Part shown: positions 25,329-35,695 of the stretch, piece by piece
How the letters are laid out: each line of letters opens with the position of its first letter
How positions within the stretch are numbered: position 1 is the first letter of the stretch
Assembly: GCA_037447655.1 (NCBI GenBank)
Contig: JBBHKE010002135.1
Location: 62,001-126,000, forward strand
Source of the DNA: Zygnema cylindricum
Taxonomy: Eukaryota; Streptophyta; Zygnematophyceae; Zygnematales; Zygnemataceae
Length of the DNA: 64,000 nucleotides
Direction of reading: 5' to 3'
Translations under genes and position numbers: made by a program
The notes under the pieces: model-generated
Seen by the model: the letters and a program-made list of their open reading frames with translations, nothing else
Database searches by the model: none
Told to the model about the DNA's origin: nothing

Positions 25329-26091
25329 TATAGGGCAGTACTGAAAACATATTACTGAAACGTCTCTCTTGAGATAGATACCTCATGACCTTTGCAAGAA
25401 TTCGGGAACTGCAGAAAGAAACTTGTTTAGGTTGGAAAAAGTGTAGACTTAAACCCCAAACAGAACAGCGGGGACATTCTTAAGACTTGAAGTGGAACTC
25501 AGGGAGGCACCAAATTGTCACAACTGACGATACTCTAGACCTAAAACTGACATATATGCTGCATATGAAATGATAGAGTAGAAAATTAAAATAATCACTT
25601 ATGTGAACTGTCCACACAGGTTAAGAGTTGCTAAAGGTGGTGCTAATCGATTATTTCAAAATGGAAGTTCACAAATAAAGGAGGATGATTGAAGTGTGGC
25701 AGGCCAAGTCGAGAGGAAATAGTTGCAGGATAAGGTCTAAATTAACTGGAGATACGCTAGCTTCGTGATTGTACTAGTAAAATCAGAATTAGTCCGTGGA
25801 TGCTTGTTCCAGCAGTGAAAGAAAAAAAAAACAAGATGAGACAGAGGCATGGGCCAAATACATGTGTGTATGCATTAATGATGCTAGCAATTAATAATGG
25901 AGGTTGTCGATGACTTTCCACCATCGTATGCAAAGGCAACAATAAAGAGGAAAAACTACAAATACATGTTATTGGCAAAAAACAATGGTTGTCTGAAACT
26001 TTACCTCAACAACCCACTTCAACTCTAGGATGAGTGAGAATATATGAAATATGCAAGTGCCACAGTAACTAAAACATACATAGTGGTAGAG

Positions 26092-26095
<4 letters not shown>

Positions 26096-26181
<86 letters not shown>
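26096..26181. repeat. (GA)n microsatellite
   Basis: About 85 bases of GA repeat with one AATGAG interruption, followed by GA-rich sequence to 26213. It lies just inside the intron after the exon at 26229-26351. Confidence 0.9.
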
Positions 26182-26183
<2 letters not shown>

Positions 26184-26228
26184 ATACCGCAAAGAGAGAG
26201 AAAGAAAAAGAGAGGATATCACACCTGC

Positions 26229-26351
26229 CATACTGCCATTTAATGATGCGATCCAAAGCTTCTATCACTTTCTCCGTGAAAGTGAAGTCAACATTCTCCA
26301 TGGATGTCACGTTATAATTCAAACGAGCAACGTTACTCAAGTGAGGTCTTT
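26229..26351 (-). CDS. exon of unrecognised gene
   Basis: Minus-strand exon with acceptor TGTTTGCCTCAAAG (or an upstream start at 26358) and donor TATGGCAG|GTGTGA. It encodes RLNYNVTSMENVDFTFTEKV and IEALDRIIKWQYGR, a plausible folded sequence with amphipathic helix character. It joins in phase to the 25053-25123 exon. No domain recognised, and I found no further upstream exons before the transposase remains at 26.76 kb. Confidence 0.45.
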
Positions 26352-26762
26352 GAGGCAAACATGAAATGTATTATGGAAAAATGTAAATCATAAAAACATT
26401 GAAAATTGCAGTCAGAACAATCTTCGTTAAATAAAAATTATAAAAACATAACAAATAGGCCAGATTATTGAATAGTACACTTCTAATTTCACTCCTGCCA
26501 ATTTTCTGATAAAACCTGAAAATCGCTTCATCAATGATTTTGCCTAATCAATGATGTTGTATTACCTACAGTCATCAAATAATACCCTTATAATTTTTAA
26601 TGTTCTAATCTCATTGCAACATATATCCTCCTGTCATACTGTTTCTCTTTCCATCTGTAGCTAATCTTGTTGGCCACAATGGAATGAAACTATATCAAGC
26701 TAACCCACTTGTTCACTCCCTATTTCAATCACTAGTTCACATACCCTAACTAAAGTAATATC

Positions 26763-28053
26763 TCACTGTACATAAACCCCAAGCCTTTCGTACATGTCTT
26801 CCGCTAAAAAATCACGCAGTTGTCTACCCTCTTCGTCGTCATACACGTCAATGCGATCTCTGTCCTCCTCCCATTCTTCATTCGGGGGTGTAGTAGGAGG
26901 AGTAACTTCGTCCATATAAGACACATTTTCCTCTAATAATAAATTATGTAGCGTGCAAACTGTGATGATTGTGTTCACTAAAAGCTCCGTTCTTCTATAA
27001 GTAATTTTTCTTTCTAATACGGACCATTGTTTCTTCAAAATGCCGAATGTTCTTTCGGAACACATTCGTCTACTGCTATGGTAATAGTTGAACGATCGTT
27101 GCAGTTCTTGTAAATTACCGCCGGAAATGGGGTGATTACTCTTGTGTAATGGGTATCCGGCGTCGCCTATAATGAAAGGTTGTACTTCCATCCAAGTAAC
27201 ATTAACGGGTGGACCTTTTATTCCTCTACCGAATAATATTGCGTTGCCGACACCGGAGTTTCTAAACACCCTAGAATCATGAACACTTCCAGTCCACCCA
27301 ACGCACGCATCTAATATTCGCGTGTTCGGTGCTATTATTGCTTGTAAAATTGTACTGTAATTATGTTTCTCTATCATACCAATCAGCTGACCTCATTCCA
27401 TCCCCTAATTTGATGTTGATATGGGTAGCATCTATAGCGCCGCAACAGTTTGGAAATTCGAATTTGTAATCTCTGAATTCCTCTACAAGTTCGTCAAACT
27501 TTGATCCAGTAGGCCATTTAATTAAACGCGGTGTAAGAATCTCCCACACCGCTTTACAAAATATTGCTTGTTTTTTTTAAACCGTGACTCTACTTACTCC
27601 AAACAGCTCCCCTACAGAGGCAGGTGTGTTCCCCGTCGCAAGACGGTAGGGCACCATCTCTATTTGACGTTTCACTTCTATTTTTCGGTTTGGTATATTC
27701 ATAAAAGTTGTTGGTGGGTTGGTTTCTATTCGATACCCAATTTTATCTACTAAATAATCAACAAGATGACGGAGGAGACGAAACAACATTCTGTACCTTT
27801 CGTCGCTGTATGCACTTAGTAGGTTCATTGAGAAATGAAGACTCCAAGGATGGATGTAGAAAACCCCACATGCCACTCTTCGCCTGATCATCATCCTCCC
27901 GAAAACATCTGCAAATCCTATAAAATTATGCGAACTAGATATCACGTTTTTTTGTGCAATATACATGATGATCGTTAGCATAATCAACTCTTCATCATTA
28001 TAGGCACTATCACCTAACTCTAACAAAATGAACAAGATTACAATCAATTCCAT
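26763..28053 (-). pseudogene. PIF/Harbinger (HARBI1/ALP1-type) transposase, disrupted
   Basis: DDE_Tnp_4-type nuclease on the minus strand. The N-terminal part (28053-27577) ends GVSRVTV at an in-frame TAA followed by KKQAIFCKAVW in the same frame. The middle part holds CCGAIDATHINIK (first catalytic Asp), then a frameshift near 27375 after ADWYDRE. The last part carries GWTGSVHDSRVFRNSG, IGDAGYPL (second Asp) and RMCSERTFGILKKQWSVLE (catalytic Glu), ending at 26763. One premature stop and one frameshift make it inactive as sequenced. The terminus at 28571-28584 matches the nested MITE of 20.3 kb. The partner Myb/SANT-type protein usual in PIF elements was not found. Confidence 0.85.
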
Positions 28054-28404
28054 GTTCGTTTCGTTTTCAAAACCTTCCTCGAGTTACAATATGTCAAACC
28101 CTAGAAACTTGACAAAATGTTTCTATTCCATCAATTTTTTCTACCTGTTGGAAGGAGGTTTTAACACTTTCCAGCGAAAAAAGGTCGAGCAGAGTGATTC
28201 GCATAAGAAGGGCTAATCTTATTCTAGGGGGAAAATACTCCAAAAATAGTAGTTGGAATTATATTCCTGGTGAAAACCTAATTTACGTTAAAAAAAAACA
28301 AACCCTAAAAACAGATCTGATGTAGAAGACGGAGGCATTTTGCATCAAGTGGATATGTATGTGGTACAAGAATTTCGGACGTTCAAAATACACGAAGATT
28401 TGAA

Positions 28405-28584
28405 GTTAATAATAGTCGGTGTGAAGATTTTTTAAAGATTATGAATATCTGGTCAAAGCCCACGTGGGGCCACTCAATGTAGAACACGTGGATTACAGAC
28501 TCTTCGTGATGGAACATCGATTCAATCGACCCGGTCTGTAGAGTTGGCCGTACGATTACAGAAACGTCTGATGGAACTTCACCC
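28405..28584. mobile_element. terminus of the PIF/Harbinger element
   Basis: Ends GATGGAACTTCACCC followed by TTA (28585-28587), the same terminal repeat and target site as the 20310-21036 MITE. The 180 bp inside the terminus match that MITE's left end in reverse (GGTGTGAAGATTT, CCACGTGGGGCCACTC, ACGTGGATTACAGACTC, TTGGCCGTACGATTACAGA). The opposite terminus beyond 26763 was not found, so the element is probably truncated there. Confidence 0.75.
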
Positions 28585-28587
28585 TTA

Positions 28588-28860
28588 GACGTTTTGATAA
28601 ACAGGACGCGGTCCATGCGCGTGTCATGCGCGTGTCAACGGGCAGGATAAACGGGACACTGTCCAGGTTAGATCTTGGTTGCTCGATCCTGTCAACCGGT
28701 TTGCGTCAATCGTTGTGTTGTTCTGGGTCCGGTCTACAAATGCCTGTACGAACGTCTAAAACCGTGAATAGTACTTTGACGTTTTCATAAACAGGACACG
28801 GTCCAAGAGTAACAGGTATAAAAAACGGGCATTGCAAACGGAACACTGTCCAGGTTCGTG
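28588..28860. repeat. imperfect direct repeat ~190 bp apart
   Basis: GACGTTTTGATAAACAGGAC followed by CACTGTCCAGGTT (28588-28670) recurs as GACGTTTTCATAAACAGGAC and CACTGTCCAGGTT (28777-28857). Shorter related pieces such as ACACAGTCCATGC follow. No coding potential seen from 28588 to 29590. Confidence 0.65.
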
Positions 28861-29591
28861 TAATAGGGCATGAAAAATAAGACACAGTCCATGCCCGTGT
28901 AACGGTTGTGATTTACTAGTAGCAGAAAAAACAAAGTCGTGACGAGTCTTCCCAACAACCCTAAATTGCCTTACATGTGTATCTCGAGAACTTTCCAACC
29001 CTTCAAGTTTGAAACTTGCCAAAAGCCTCTAAAAAACTTAGTACACTAAATTCTCTCTAAAGAAATATACTGTAAATGAACACATCTCCAAACACATCTC
29101 CAAACAATAGTTTTTGAAAATTTCCAAATAGACTTCAAGCGAAACCGTAGAGATGAAAGTCCTTGAAGTACACATCATCCTCGTTGTACTCATCATACTC
29201 GTTGACCTCCTCCTCAAACTCGCGATCCGAATCTGAATTTCAAAAAAGTTCGCGGTGGGTAAATCCACCATGAAAGTAGCCCTGGAAGGAAGCAAACAAG
29301 CAAACCGGTGCTTGTCAGAAGAATCCACTTTCATTTCAAATTGTCGAGAAACAAAATCTAGTTTGTGAAAGGTCTCATGCGTCTAAGCCTTCACTAAGGT
29401 TATCTATAAGAAATTTCCAACCCAACAAAACCGTTGACCCAAAATAGTAGACCGCACATGTTTAGGATAGACAACTTTTAACAAAGAAATTCAAGCGATA
29501 ATCGAGCGATTTATTTTAACTAGACAAAACAACGAAAGTGAATGTCAATTTCTTTTTTCATACGTCAATTCATTATAGTATCGTACACGTA

Positions 29592-29812
29592 CACCGCGAA
29601 TCGTTATTAGCGTATCGAACGCTAATTTGGTTCCCCCAAATTTTTCCCAAATTCTCAAATAGAATTATCTATAGTATTTAAAAAAAACCCTAATTTATAA
29701 TTAGAGTAAATGATTTCTTTGAAAATTTTCAAATTCCCAATTAGCGTTAATAACGTTAATTATTCTTATACGCTAAAAAAACTTCTATGCTAATAAAGAT
29801 TCGATATATCGA
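29592..29812. mobile_element. M2-type MITE with decayed right end
   Basis: Left end CACCGCGAATCGTTATTAG after GTA, then ACGCTAATTTGGTTCCCCC and CAAATTCTCAAATAGAATT as in the other M2 copies. The right end GCTAATAAAGATTCGATATA is degraded. Confidence 0.6.
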
Positions 29813-30160
29813 CATCGATATCTTGATATCATACGTATCCTTACAGTTTTGTCCATACTTCTCAAACGTTTCTTTTCGTAATTCATTGAGGTTGAAAAAA
29901 TGTGATTGGTACAGCCGTTAGATGGTATTGCATTGATATATCTTTCAATAGAGACGTGTGAAAATAATACATATTGATTATCGGCAACACGTATATGTTA
30001 ACAATCACTACCTCTTCTATTCAATGTGGGGATCTAAAACATTTTAAATTGATAACATGACATTATCTACAACCACTATGGACTATATTCATCTTTTATC
30101 AAACACGAGGATGGGAAGGGAGCGGAAGAAAGTGAGAGAGGGAGAGGAGAGAGACAAAGT

Positions 30161-31312
30161 TGTTGTTCATAGCCCTTTTCAGCCATGAATGTACCCTCGG
30201 AAGCACCACAGACTACCCCAAAACAGCCTCCTTTGATTCCACTCAGAATTCTACAGAATAACCAAACCAAGCTAAAACTACACAACCAGATAGTTCCTAG
30301 TCCACTAAGTATTCCCACCAAATTTCATATAATAATACCAAACCGAATAATCACAACACTCAGTCAAAGTTGCAGAAAAACAGCCTGCCAGAAATTTGAT
30401 AAATATGACCAACTTCACAATGAAGCCCCAAGCAAACCAGACACACAATAGGTCTGAAAATTCGCCAAAATATTGCCAATACAAAGAGGAACACACATGC
30501 AAAATTTCAGATAATTCTGCCAATAAAACTGAGAGCAATTCTCAGATGAAAATCCCAAAAAGGAGCAGAAACAGTTTCTGTCCAAAAAGTTCCTAAGTCT
30601 AGAATGACTAAGTCCTACAAATATACACTACAGCTTACTACTAACTGTACGGATGCATACCAGCCGTTCGTAATCAATCAACTACCTCTATTAATGTGAG
30701 TGTACCTGAAACCTGCACTAATAATTGCACTAATAATTAACACACAGGACAAAACATCGTTTAAATATTTACAAGTCTTACTAATTCCGTCAATCGAATC
30801 GGGACCGTCCAAAATAAGTATCTTGTGACGGACGCGATTTCGCGTCCCTCACCAAACTGACGGCGCCGCCGTCCGTAGCTCTTTTTCCGCATACTTGATG
30901 TCATGTCACACGGTCACACAATCACTTGACGAACTGATGCCACCTCACCAAAATTAATCCATACACGTGGCGTCCTTTCCACTCAATGCCTCTCACGCAA
31001 CTTTTAGTTTGAATCCTTTCGTCATCATTATGATTCGTACTTGCAGTGTACCTTTCAACAATATTCCAAATCGGATCGCTTCGCGATCCGCCGTTCATTT
31101 GACTTACGTTTGTTCGCGCCACTCAATTAGATCCGTACGTCTCAATACACTTAGTACCTAGTACACAAGCTGCTATTACTGCGATGTGACTGGCGCAGCA
31201 TGGCAGCACAATATCTTTATCACACACGTTGCTATGGCTGCGATGTAACCAGCGCAGCATGGCAGCATAGCAATGTGATACAGAGAGGACAAAAGGTTTC
31301 AGAAAACCAACA
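30161..31312 (-). repeat. 3' LTR of the gag-only element
   Basis: 1152 bp. Near its left end an apparent ORF begins ATGAATGTACCCTCGG, but it is non-coding LTR sequence. It contains the hairpin GGATCGCTTCGCGATCC and, near the right end, two diverged ~75-bp repeats built on GCAGCATGGCAGCA. Confidence 0.88.
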
Positions 31313-31659
31313 CTCCCCCAAACCTTTAGACTCTCTCAGCCACTAAGTTTATTTTTCTCCCTTCTCCCCTTTTGTTCAATCGTCACAACCGCTTCAGCTA
31401 ACATTACCAGTGATTCAAATAACTCCGTACATCCCAAGCAATTAGTACCATTGCTCCCCCAATTTGCAGATCCATTCGAATCTCCACATTAAATGAAGAT
31501 AGCATTAGAATCTCGTACTGTACCCACGAAACATTTTGTATGCACGAAACGACTCGCACTCACTAAACTGAATTTTTGAAACAACACTCCCTCGAAAATT
31601 TAGTTTCGTACATCCGAAATAATCTAAAAGCATGGTAGCTGCTATGCTTGCGATGTCAG

Positions 31660-31785
31660 ATAAAGGTATAGCAACATAGCAACATAGCAGCATAGCAACT
31701 TAGCAGCATAGCAGCTTAGCTGCATAGCAGCATAGCAGCTTAGCAGCATAGCAGCATAGCAGCATAGCAATATAGCAGCGCTGCA
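31660..31785. repeat. AGCATAGCAGC decamer-type tandem array
   Basis: About twelve imperfect copies of a 10-bp word (TAGCAGCATA / TAGCAGCTTA) inside the gag-only retroelement, between gag and the 3' LTR. The word also occurs at the LTR ends (GCAGCATGGCAGCATAGCA), so it probably expanded from that source. Confidence 0.8.
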
Positions 31786-31993
31786 AGATGTGTTTAGCGT
31801 CTCCACTGTTCGAACTCCCTCCGGCCATCTTTTCCAAAATTCGTCCTTCCAAGACACACCATCGCTTCCGCTGCGTCTTTCTAAGTCTTCAAAATAAAAC
31901 TCTATTTTTCAGTTAATTTTAGAACAATCAAAAACTAAAATTTTAAAATTCCACAAATATTACCGAATGTTAATGGTAGTCACTTCTGTAAAT

Positions 31994-33217
31994 TTACTTT
32001 TCACGCCGTCTTCTTTTGACCACTTTCGGACTACGTTTTCTTCTACGATTCATCCTTTTAATTCTACTTCCTTTCTTCGTTTTCTTACTGAATTTTGATG
32101 TTTTTCCCATTTTCGCAATTTTATTTTCTTCTTCCGTATTATGAACTTCTTCACGTACTCCAAATTTGTGAACACTTTTCCTCTCTCTTTTTTCTTCCGT
32201 ATTATAAAATTCTTCACTTACTCCACTTTCTTGAACACCTTTCCTCTCTCCTTCTCTAAGTGTATTAATATCCTCCCGCAAATTATTTTCAGTTGCAATT
32301 TTTAAATCCCCTTCACTTCCTCCTAGTATTCTTACTTCAGTAACCTTTTCCTCTTGCACATCTTGATCACTCACCAATCTGTCGTTTGTAAAAGTGACAA
32401 AAACTGGCTTATTTTCTGTCACCTCTTTCTCCACTCCATTTCCGGTCACAACAATTTCTCCTTTTCCTTCCTCATGTTCCATATTTCGAAGAGTAGCAAT
32501 CGGCAAGTATACAAATTCTTCGGTGGGAAGTGTAGCCCTTCGTTTAGGGGGTCGAACTCGATTATCATCCCATCCATTCGTGAAAGTTCCTGCGACACAT
32601 GCACTTTTATATAGCGGACATACCCTGAAAGTATGCCCTACATCATTACAGTAAAAACAGTTTTCTACCCGACAACTTTTCTTATTTCTCTGAAAATGTG
32701 ATCTGACACCTTGACAATTCCCCCTATTCTTTAAAGCCTCATTATTAGCCTCTTCCTCTAAAATACACCTGATTGCTAAAAGTAAGTTCGAATCCCTTTT
32801 ATCAACTTGTCTTAATCTATCCAAAGCACACCCATATTCCATTGGTAATCCTTTCATTAACAGGAAAGCCTTTTGAACATTGGTGAAGTTTCCTCCTGCA
32901 ATATCATTTTTTGCAAACAGTATTTGCATCCCAATACAATAATTCAACATACTACCTCCATCATACTTATACTCAATTATTTTTGTGACACTAATCATCC
33001 AGTGATACAAAGAAGTCTTTTGATATGCACGTTCTAAACACTTCCATAATTCCGCTGCACTTTCTAAACCAAGGTAACTCATTACAAGTTCCTCGTTCAA
33101 GGATAGCTTGATAGTTAGCAAACATTCATTGTTCTTCTCCTCCCATCTAAACGATGATTGACCACATGTCCCATCCACCACATCCATTAACTTCCTCGAC
33201 TTGAAGTAGCTCTCCAT
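31994..33217 (-). CDS. Ty1/copia-type Gag polyprotein, 407 residues
   Basis: Intact minus-strand ORF 67 nt inside the 5' LTR. The N-terminal ~165 residues match plant copia Gag (UBN2/DUF4219-like): LGLESAAELWKCLERAYQK, then a leucine-rich helical region with LLMKGLPMEYG. A zinc knuckle CFYCNDVGHTFRVC (C-x2-C-x4-H-x4-C) follows at about residues 189-202. The rest is Glu-rich with two tandem copies of a VHKFGVREE-type unit, and the C terminus is a run of Lys/Arg clusters that could bind RNA or act as a nuclear signal. It would form particles for co-mobilisation. No stop or frameshift is visible. Confidence 0.85.
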   Translation of the reverse strand: MESYFKSRKLMDVVDGTCGQSSFRWEEKNNECLLTIKLSLNEELVMSYLGLESAAELWKCLERAYQKTSLYHWMISVTKIIEYKYDGGSMLNYCIGMQILFAKNDIAGGNFTNVQKAFLLMKGLPMEYGCALDRLRQVDKRDSNLLLAIRCILEEEANNEALKNRGNCQGVRSHFQRNKKSCRVENCFYCNDVGHTFRVCPLYKSACVAGTFTNGWDDNRVRPPKRRATLPTEEFVYLPIATLRNMEHEEGKGEIVVTGNGVEKEVTENKPVFVTFTNDRLVSDQDVQEEKVTEVRILGGSEGDLKIATENNLREDINTLREGERKGVQESGVSEEFYNTEEKRERKSVHKFGVREEVHNTEEENKIAKMGKTSKFSKKTKKGSRIKRMNRRRKRSPKVVKRRRREK

Positions 33218-33284
33218 AATACTCCTCCAATAGTAATATTTAGATCCATCAAATATGGGTAGCTATGGGCGTGGGCCCATAACC

Positions 33285-34440
33285 TGTTGTTCATAGCCCT
33301 TTTCAGCCATGAATGTACCCTCGGAAGCACCACAGACTACCCCAAAACGGCCTCCTTTGATTCCACTCAGAATTCTACAGAATAACCAAACCAAGCTAAA
33401 ACTACACAACCAGATATTTCCTTATCCACTTAGTATTCCCACCAAATTTCATATAATAATACCAAACCGAATAATCAGAACACTCAGTCAAAGTTGCAGA
33501 AAAACAGCTTGCCAGAACTTTGATAAATATGACCAACTTCACAATGAAGCCCCAAGCAAACCAGACACACAATAGATCTTCAAATTCGCCAAAATATTGC
33601 CAATACAAAGAGGAACACACATGCAAAATTTCAGATAATTCTGCCAATAAAACTGAGAGCAATTCTCAGATGAAAATCCCAAAAAGGAGCAGAAACAGTT
33701 TCTGTCCAAAAAGTTCCTAAGTCTAGAATGACTAAGTCCTACAAATATACACTACAGCTTACTACTAACTGTACGGGTGGATACCTGTACGGATGCATAC
33801 CAGCCGTTCGTAATCAATCAACTACCTCTATTAATGTGAGTGTACCTGAAACCTACACTAATCATTAACACACAGGACAAAACATCGTTTAAATATTTAC
33901 AAGTCTTACTAATTCCGTCAATCGAATCGGGACCGTCCAAAATAAGTATCTTGTGACGGACGTGATTTCGCGTCCCTCACCAAACTGACGGCGCCGCCGT
34001 CCGTAGCTCTTTTTCCGCATACTTGATGTCATGTCACACGGTCACACAATCACTTGACGAACTGATGCCACCTCACCAAAATTAATCCATACACGTGGCG
34101 TCCTTTCCACTCAATGCCTCTCACGCAACTTTTAGTTTGAATCCTTTCGTCATCATTATGATTCGTACTTGCAGTGTACCTTTCAACAATATTCCAAATC
34201 GGATCGCTTCGCGATCCGCCGTTCATTTGACTTACGTTTGTTCGCGCCACTCAATTAGATCCGTACGTCTCAATACACTTAGTACCTAGTACACAAGCTG
34301 CTATTACTGCGATGTGACTGGCGCAGCATGGCAGCACAATATCTTTATCACACACGCTGCTATGGCTGCGATGTAACCAGCGCAGCATGGCAGCATAGCA
34401 ATGTGATACAGAGAGGACTAAAGGTTTCAGAAAACCAACA
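33285..34440 (-). repeat. 5' LTR of the gag-only element
   Basis: 1156 bp. Compared with the other LTR it has a short tandem gain (GTACGG...GGATACC near 33774-33800) and lacks a ~12-bp ACTAATAATTGC-type duplication. Otherwise nearly identical. Confidence 0.88.
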
Positions 34441-35050
34441 AAAATCGTTCTAAAAAAAAAAACAAAGGTAGAGGGAGAGGACGACAGCTCTTTACTCTGC
34501 TTAGAAAATTCATGCTCAACAAAGTGGCATAACTCGATGCTTTCTTAGGTGACACAGAAGGTATGACATGTTATGGAAACCCTTGAGAAGAAAACTCCAA
34601 GAAAAAACTGTGAGCCTTTAACGACTCGTGGATATGAAGAATGAAAAAGAAAAAGAAAGGAAGATGCCCGAAATTGCTTACTTACTTTGGGACAGATACA
34701 TGCAAAGTCATAACCATCGTCACTGATTAATCCTTCCTTCGTTGCCTCAAATATTTCACTTCCTTGCATCGCTTCTGAAACATTCGAAACCTGCTCACCC
34801 CATAAATAGTGTGGACTGAGTGAATATCATCTGGAGGAGCTTGCACTCACCTATATTAGTGCGGTTATTATCCAATCCAAACTGTACATGCTGTAACTAA
34901 TATGGATGTCTTTGTTGTAAAATTATTGCCGGGGATTCTTTGCTAAGAAAGGAACACGTGACTGCGAATCATTAAGTGATGGAAAAACAGAAAAACTCAA
35001 AAACAGTTTAAAGGAGGCTCGTCGAAGCGTGAAGGAAAACGGAAAAAAAC
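34441..35050. other. spacer, no gene supported
   Basis: A minus-strand ORF near 34545-34769 (MQGSEIFEATKEGLISDDGY) looks somewhat exon-like, with an acceptor-like AAACATTTCAG absent and no recognisable domain. I do not call it a gene. Confidence 0.3.
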
Positions 35051-35272
35051 TGTTAAGATTCCTAAAATCTGGGGATAGAATGGACGATCCCAATAAAGGG
35101 ATTGATGAGCCGGCCAGGATTTGAACCTGGGGCCTTTTACTTAAGCTGCGAACGCACTACCACTGTGCCACCTGCTCGGATGTTACGCTGGTGGGTCCAT
35201 TTTTATATAGCTTTTCAGTGTGTATTTTACCACAATTCTGGATATCGAGCGCACGTTTCATGTACGTCAACA
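35051..35272 (-). repeat. 3' LTR of the TRIM (222 bp)
   Basis: TG...CA boundaries and one copy of the tail unit (GGGATAGAATGG / CCCAATAAAGGGATTG). Contains the tRNA-like copy at 35107-35177. Confidence 0.88.
35107..35177 (-). tRNA. tRNA-like sequence in 3' LTR of the TRIM
   Basis: 71 nt. Acceptor GAGCAGG pairs with CCGGCTC except at one position. A box TGGCACAGTGGTAG with D stem GCAC/GTGC. Perfect T arm CCAGG-TTCAAAT-CCTGG (B box GGTTCAAATCC). The anticodon arm is weakened by one mismatch, loop AGCTTAA, with G instead of U at position 33, so it is probably not a decoding tRNA but retains Pol III promoter boxes. Confidence 0.6.
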
Positions 35273-35359
35273 CCCCCCCTCGAGAGGTAGCCGGTCATAA
35301 TAGTCCATGTAAACCTGGTCCCCTGGCTCTGATACCATGTTAAGATTCCTAGAATCTGG

Positions 35360-35630
35360 GGATAGAATGGACGATCCCAATAAAGGGATTGATGAGCTGG
35401 GAATAGAATGGAGGATCCCAATAAAGGGATTGATGAGCTATTCCTAGAATCTGGGGATAGAATGGACGATCCCAATAAAGGGATTGATGAGCTATTCCTA
35501 GAATCTGGGGATAGAATGGACGATCCCAATAAAGGGATTGATGAGCTGGGAATAAAATGGACGATCCCAATAAAGGGATTGATGAGCTGGGAATAAAATG
35601 GACGATCCCAATAAAGGGATTGATGAGCTA
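35360..35630. repeat. tandem array of 40- and 57-bp units within the TRIM LTR
   Basis: Six copies of AATGGACGATCCCAATAAAG...GATTGATGAGCT separated by either GGGAATAG/GGGAATAA or ATTCCTAGAATCTGGGGATAG, giving two alternating unit lengths. The opposite LTR has a single unit. Confidence 0.88.
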
Positions 35631-35695
35631 GCCAGGATTTGAATCTAGGACCTTTCACTTACGCTGCGAACGCACTACCACTGTGCCACCAGCTC
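35625..35695 (-). tRNA. tRNA-like sequence in 5' LTR of the TRIM
   Basis: 71 nt. Acceptor GAGCTGG/CTAGCTC pairs fully (one G-U). D stem GCAC/GTGC. Anticodon stem TTCGC/GTGAA pairs with one wobble; loop AGCGTAA places CGT (Thr) at the anticodon, but position 33 is G rather than U. The T stem is weaker than in the other LTR. A folded tRNA-like structure with A and B boxes is well supported; function as tRNA-Thr is doubtful. Confidence 0.6.

Larger units (their letters stand above)
30161..34440 (-). mobile_element. gag-only LTR retrotransposon (TR-GAG-like), complete
   Basis: LTRs at 30161-31312 and 33285-34440 run TGTTG...CAACA on the plus strand and differ by only a few substitutions and small indels, so insertion was recent. 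Flanks AAAGT and AAAAT are a near-perfect 5-bp target duplication. Sense is minus: leader, gag ORF (33217-31994), a GCAGCATAG array, then a purine tract AAAGGTTTGGGGGAG just before the 3' LTR. No protease, integrase or reverse transcriptase is present, so it must depend on another element. The leader after the 5' LTR does not match the usual initiator-Met primer site. Confidence 0.88.

Noticed and set aside
30185-31161. ORFs inside the LTRs of the gag-only element (for example MNVPSEAPQTTPKQPP)
   Set aside because: They are present in both LTRs, are short and lack domains; they lie on the strand opposite to gag.
35102-35178. Functional tRNA gene in the TRIM LTR
   Set aside because: The fold is tRNA-like, but position 33 is G instead of U and one copy has mismatches in the acceptor and anticodon stems, so I call it tRNA-like rather than a decoding tRNA.
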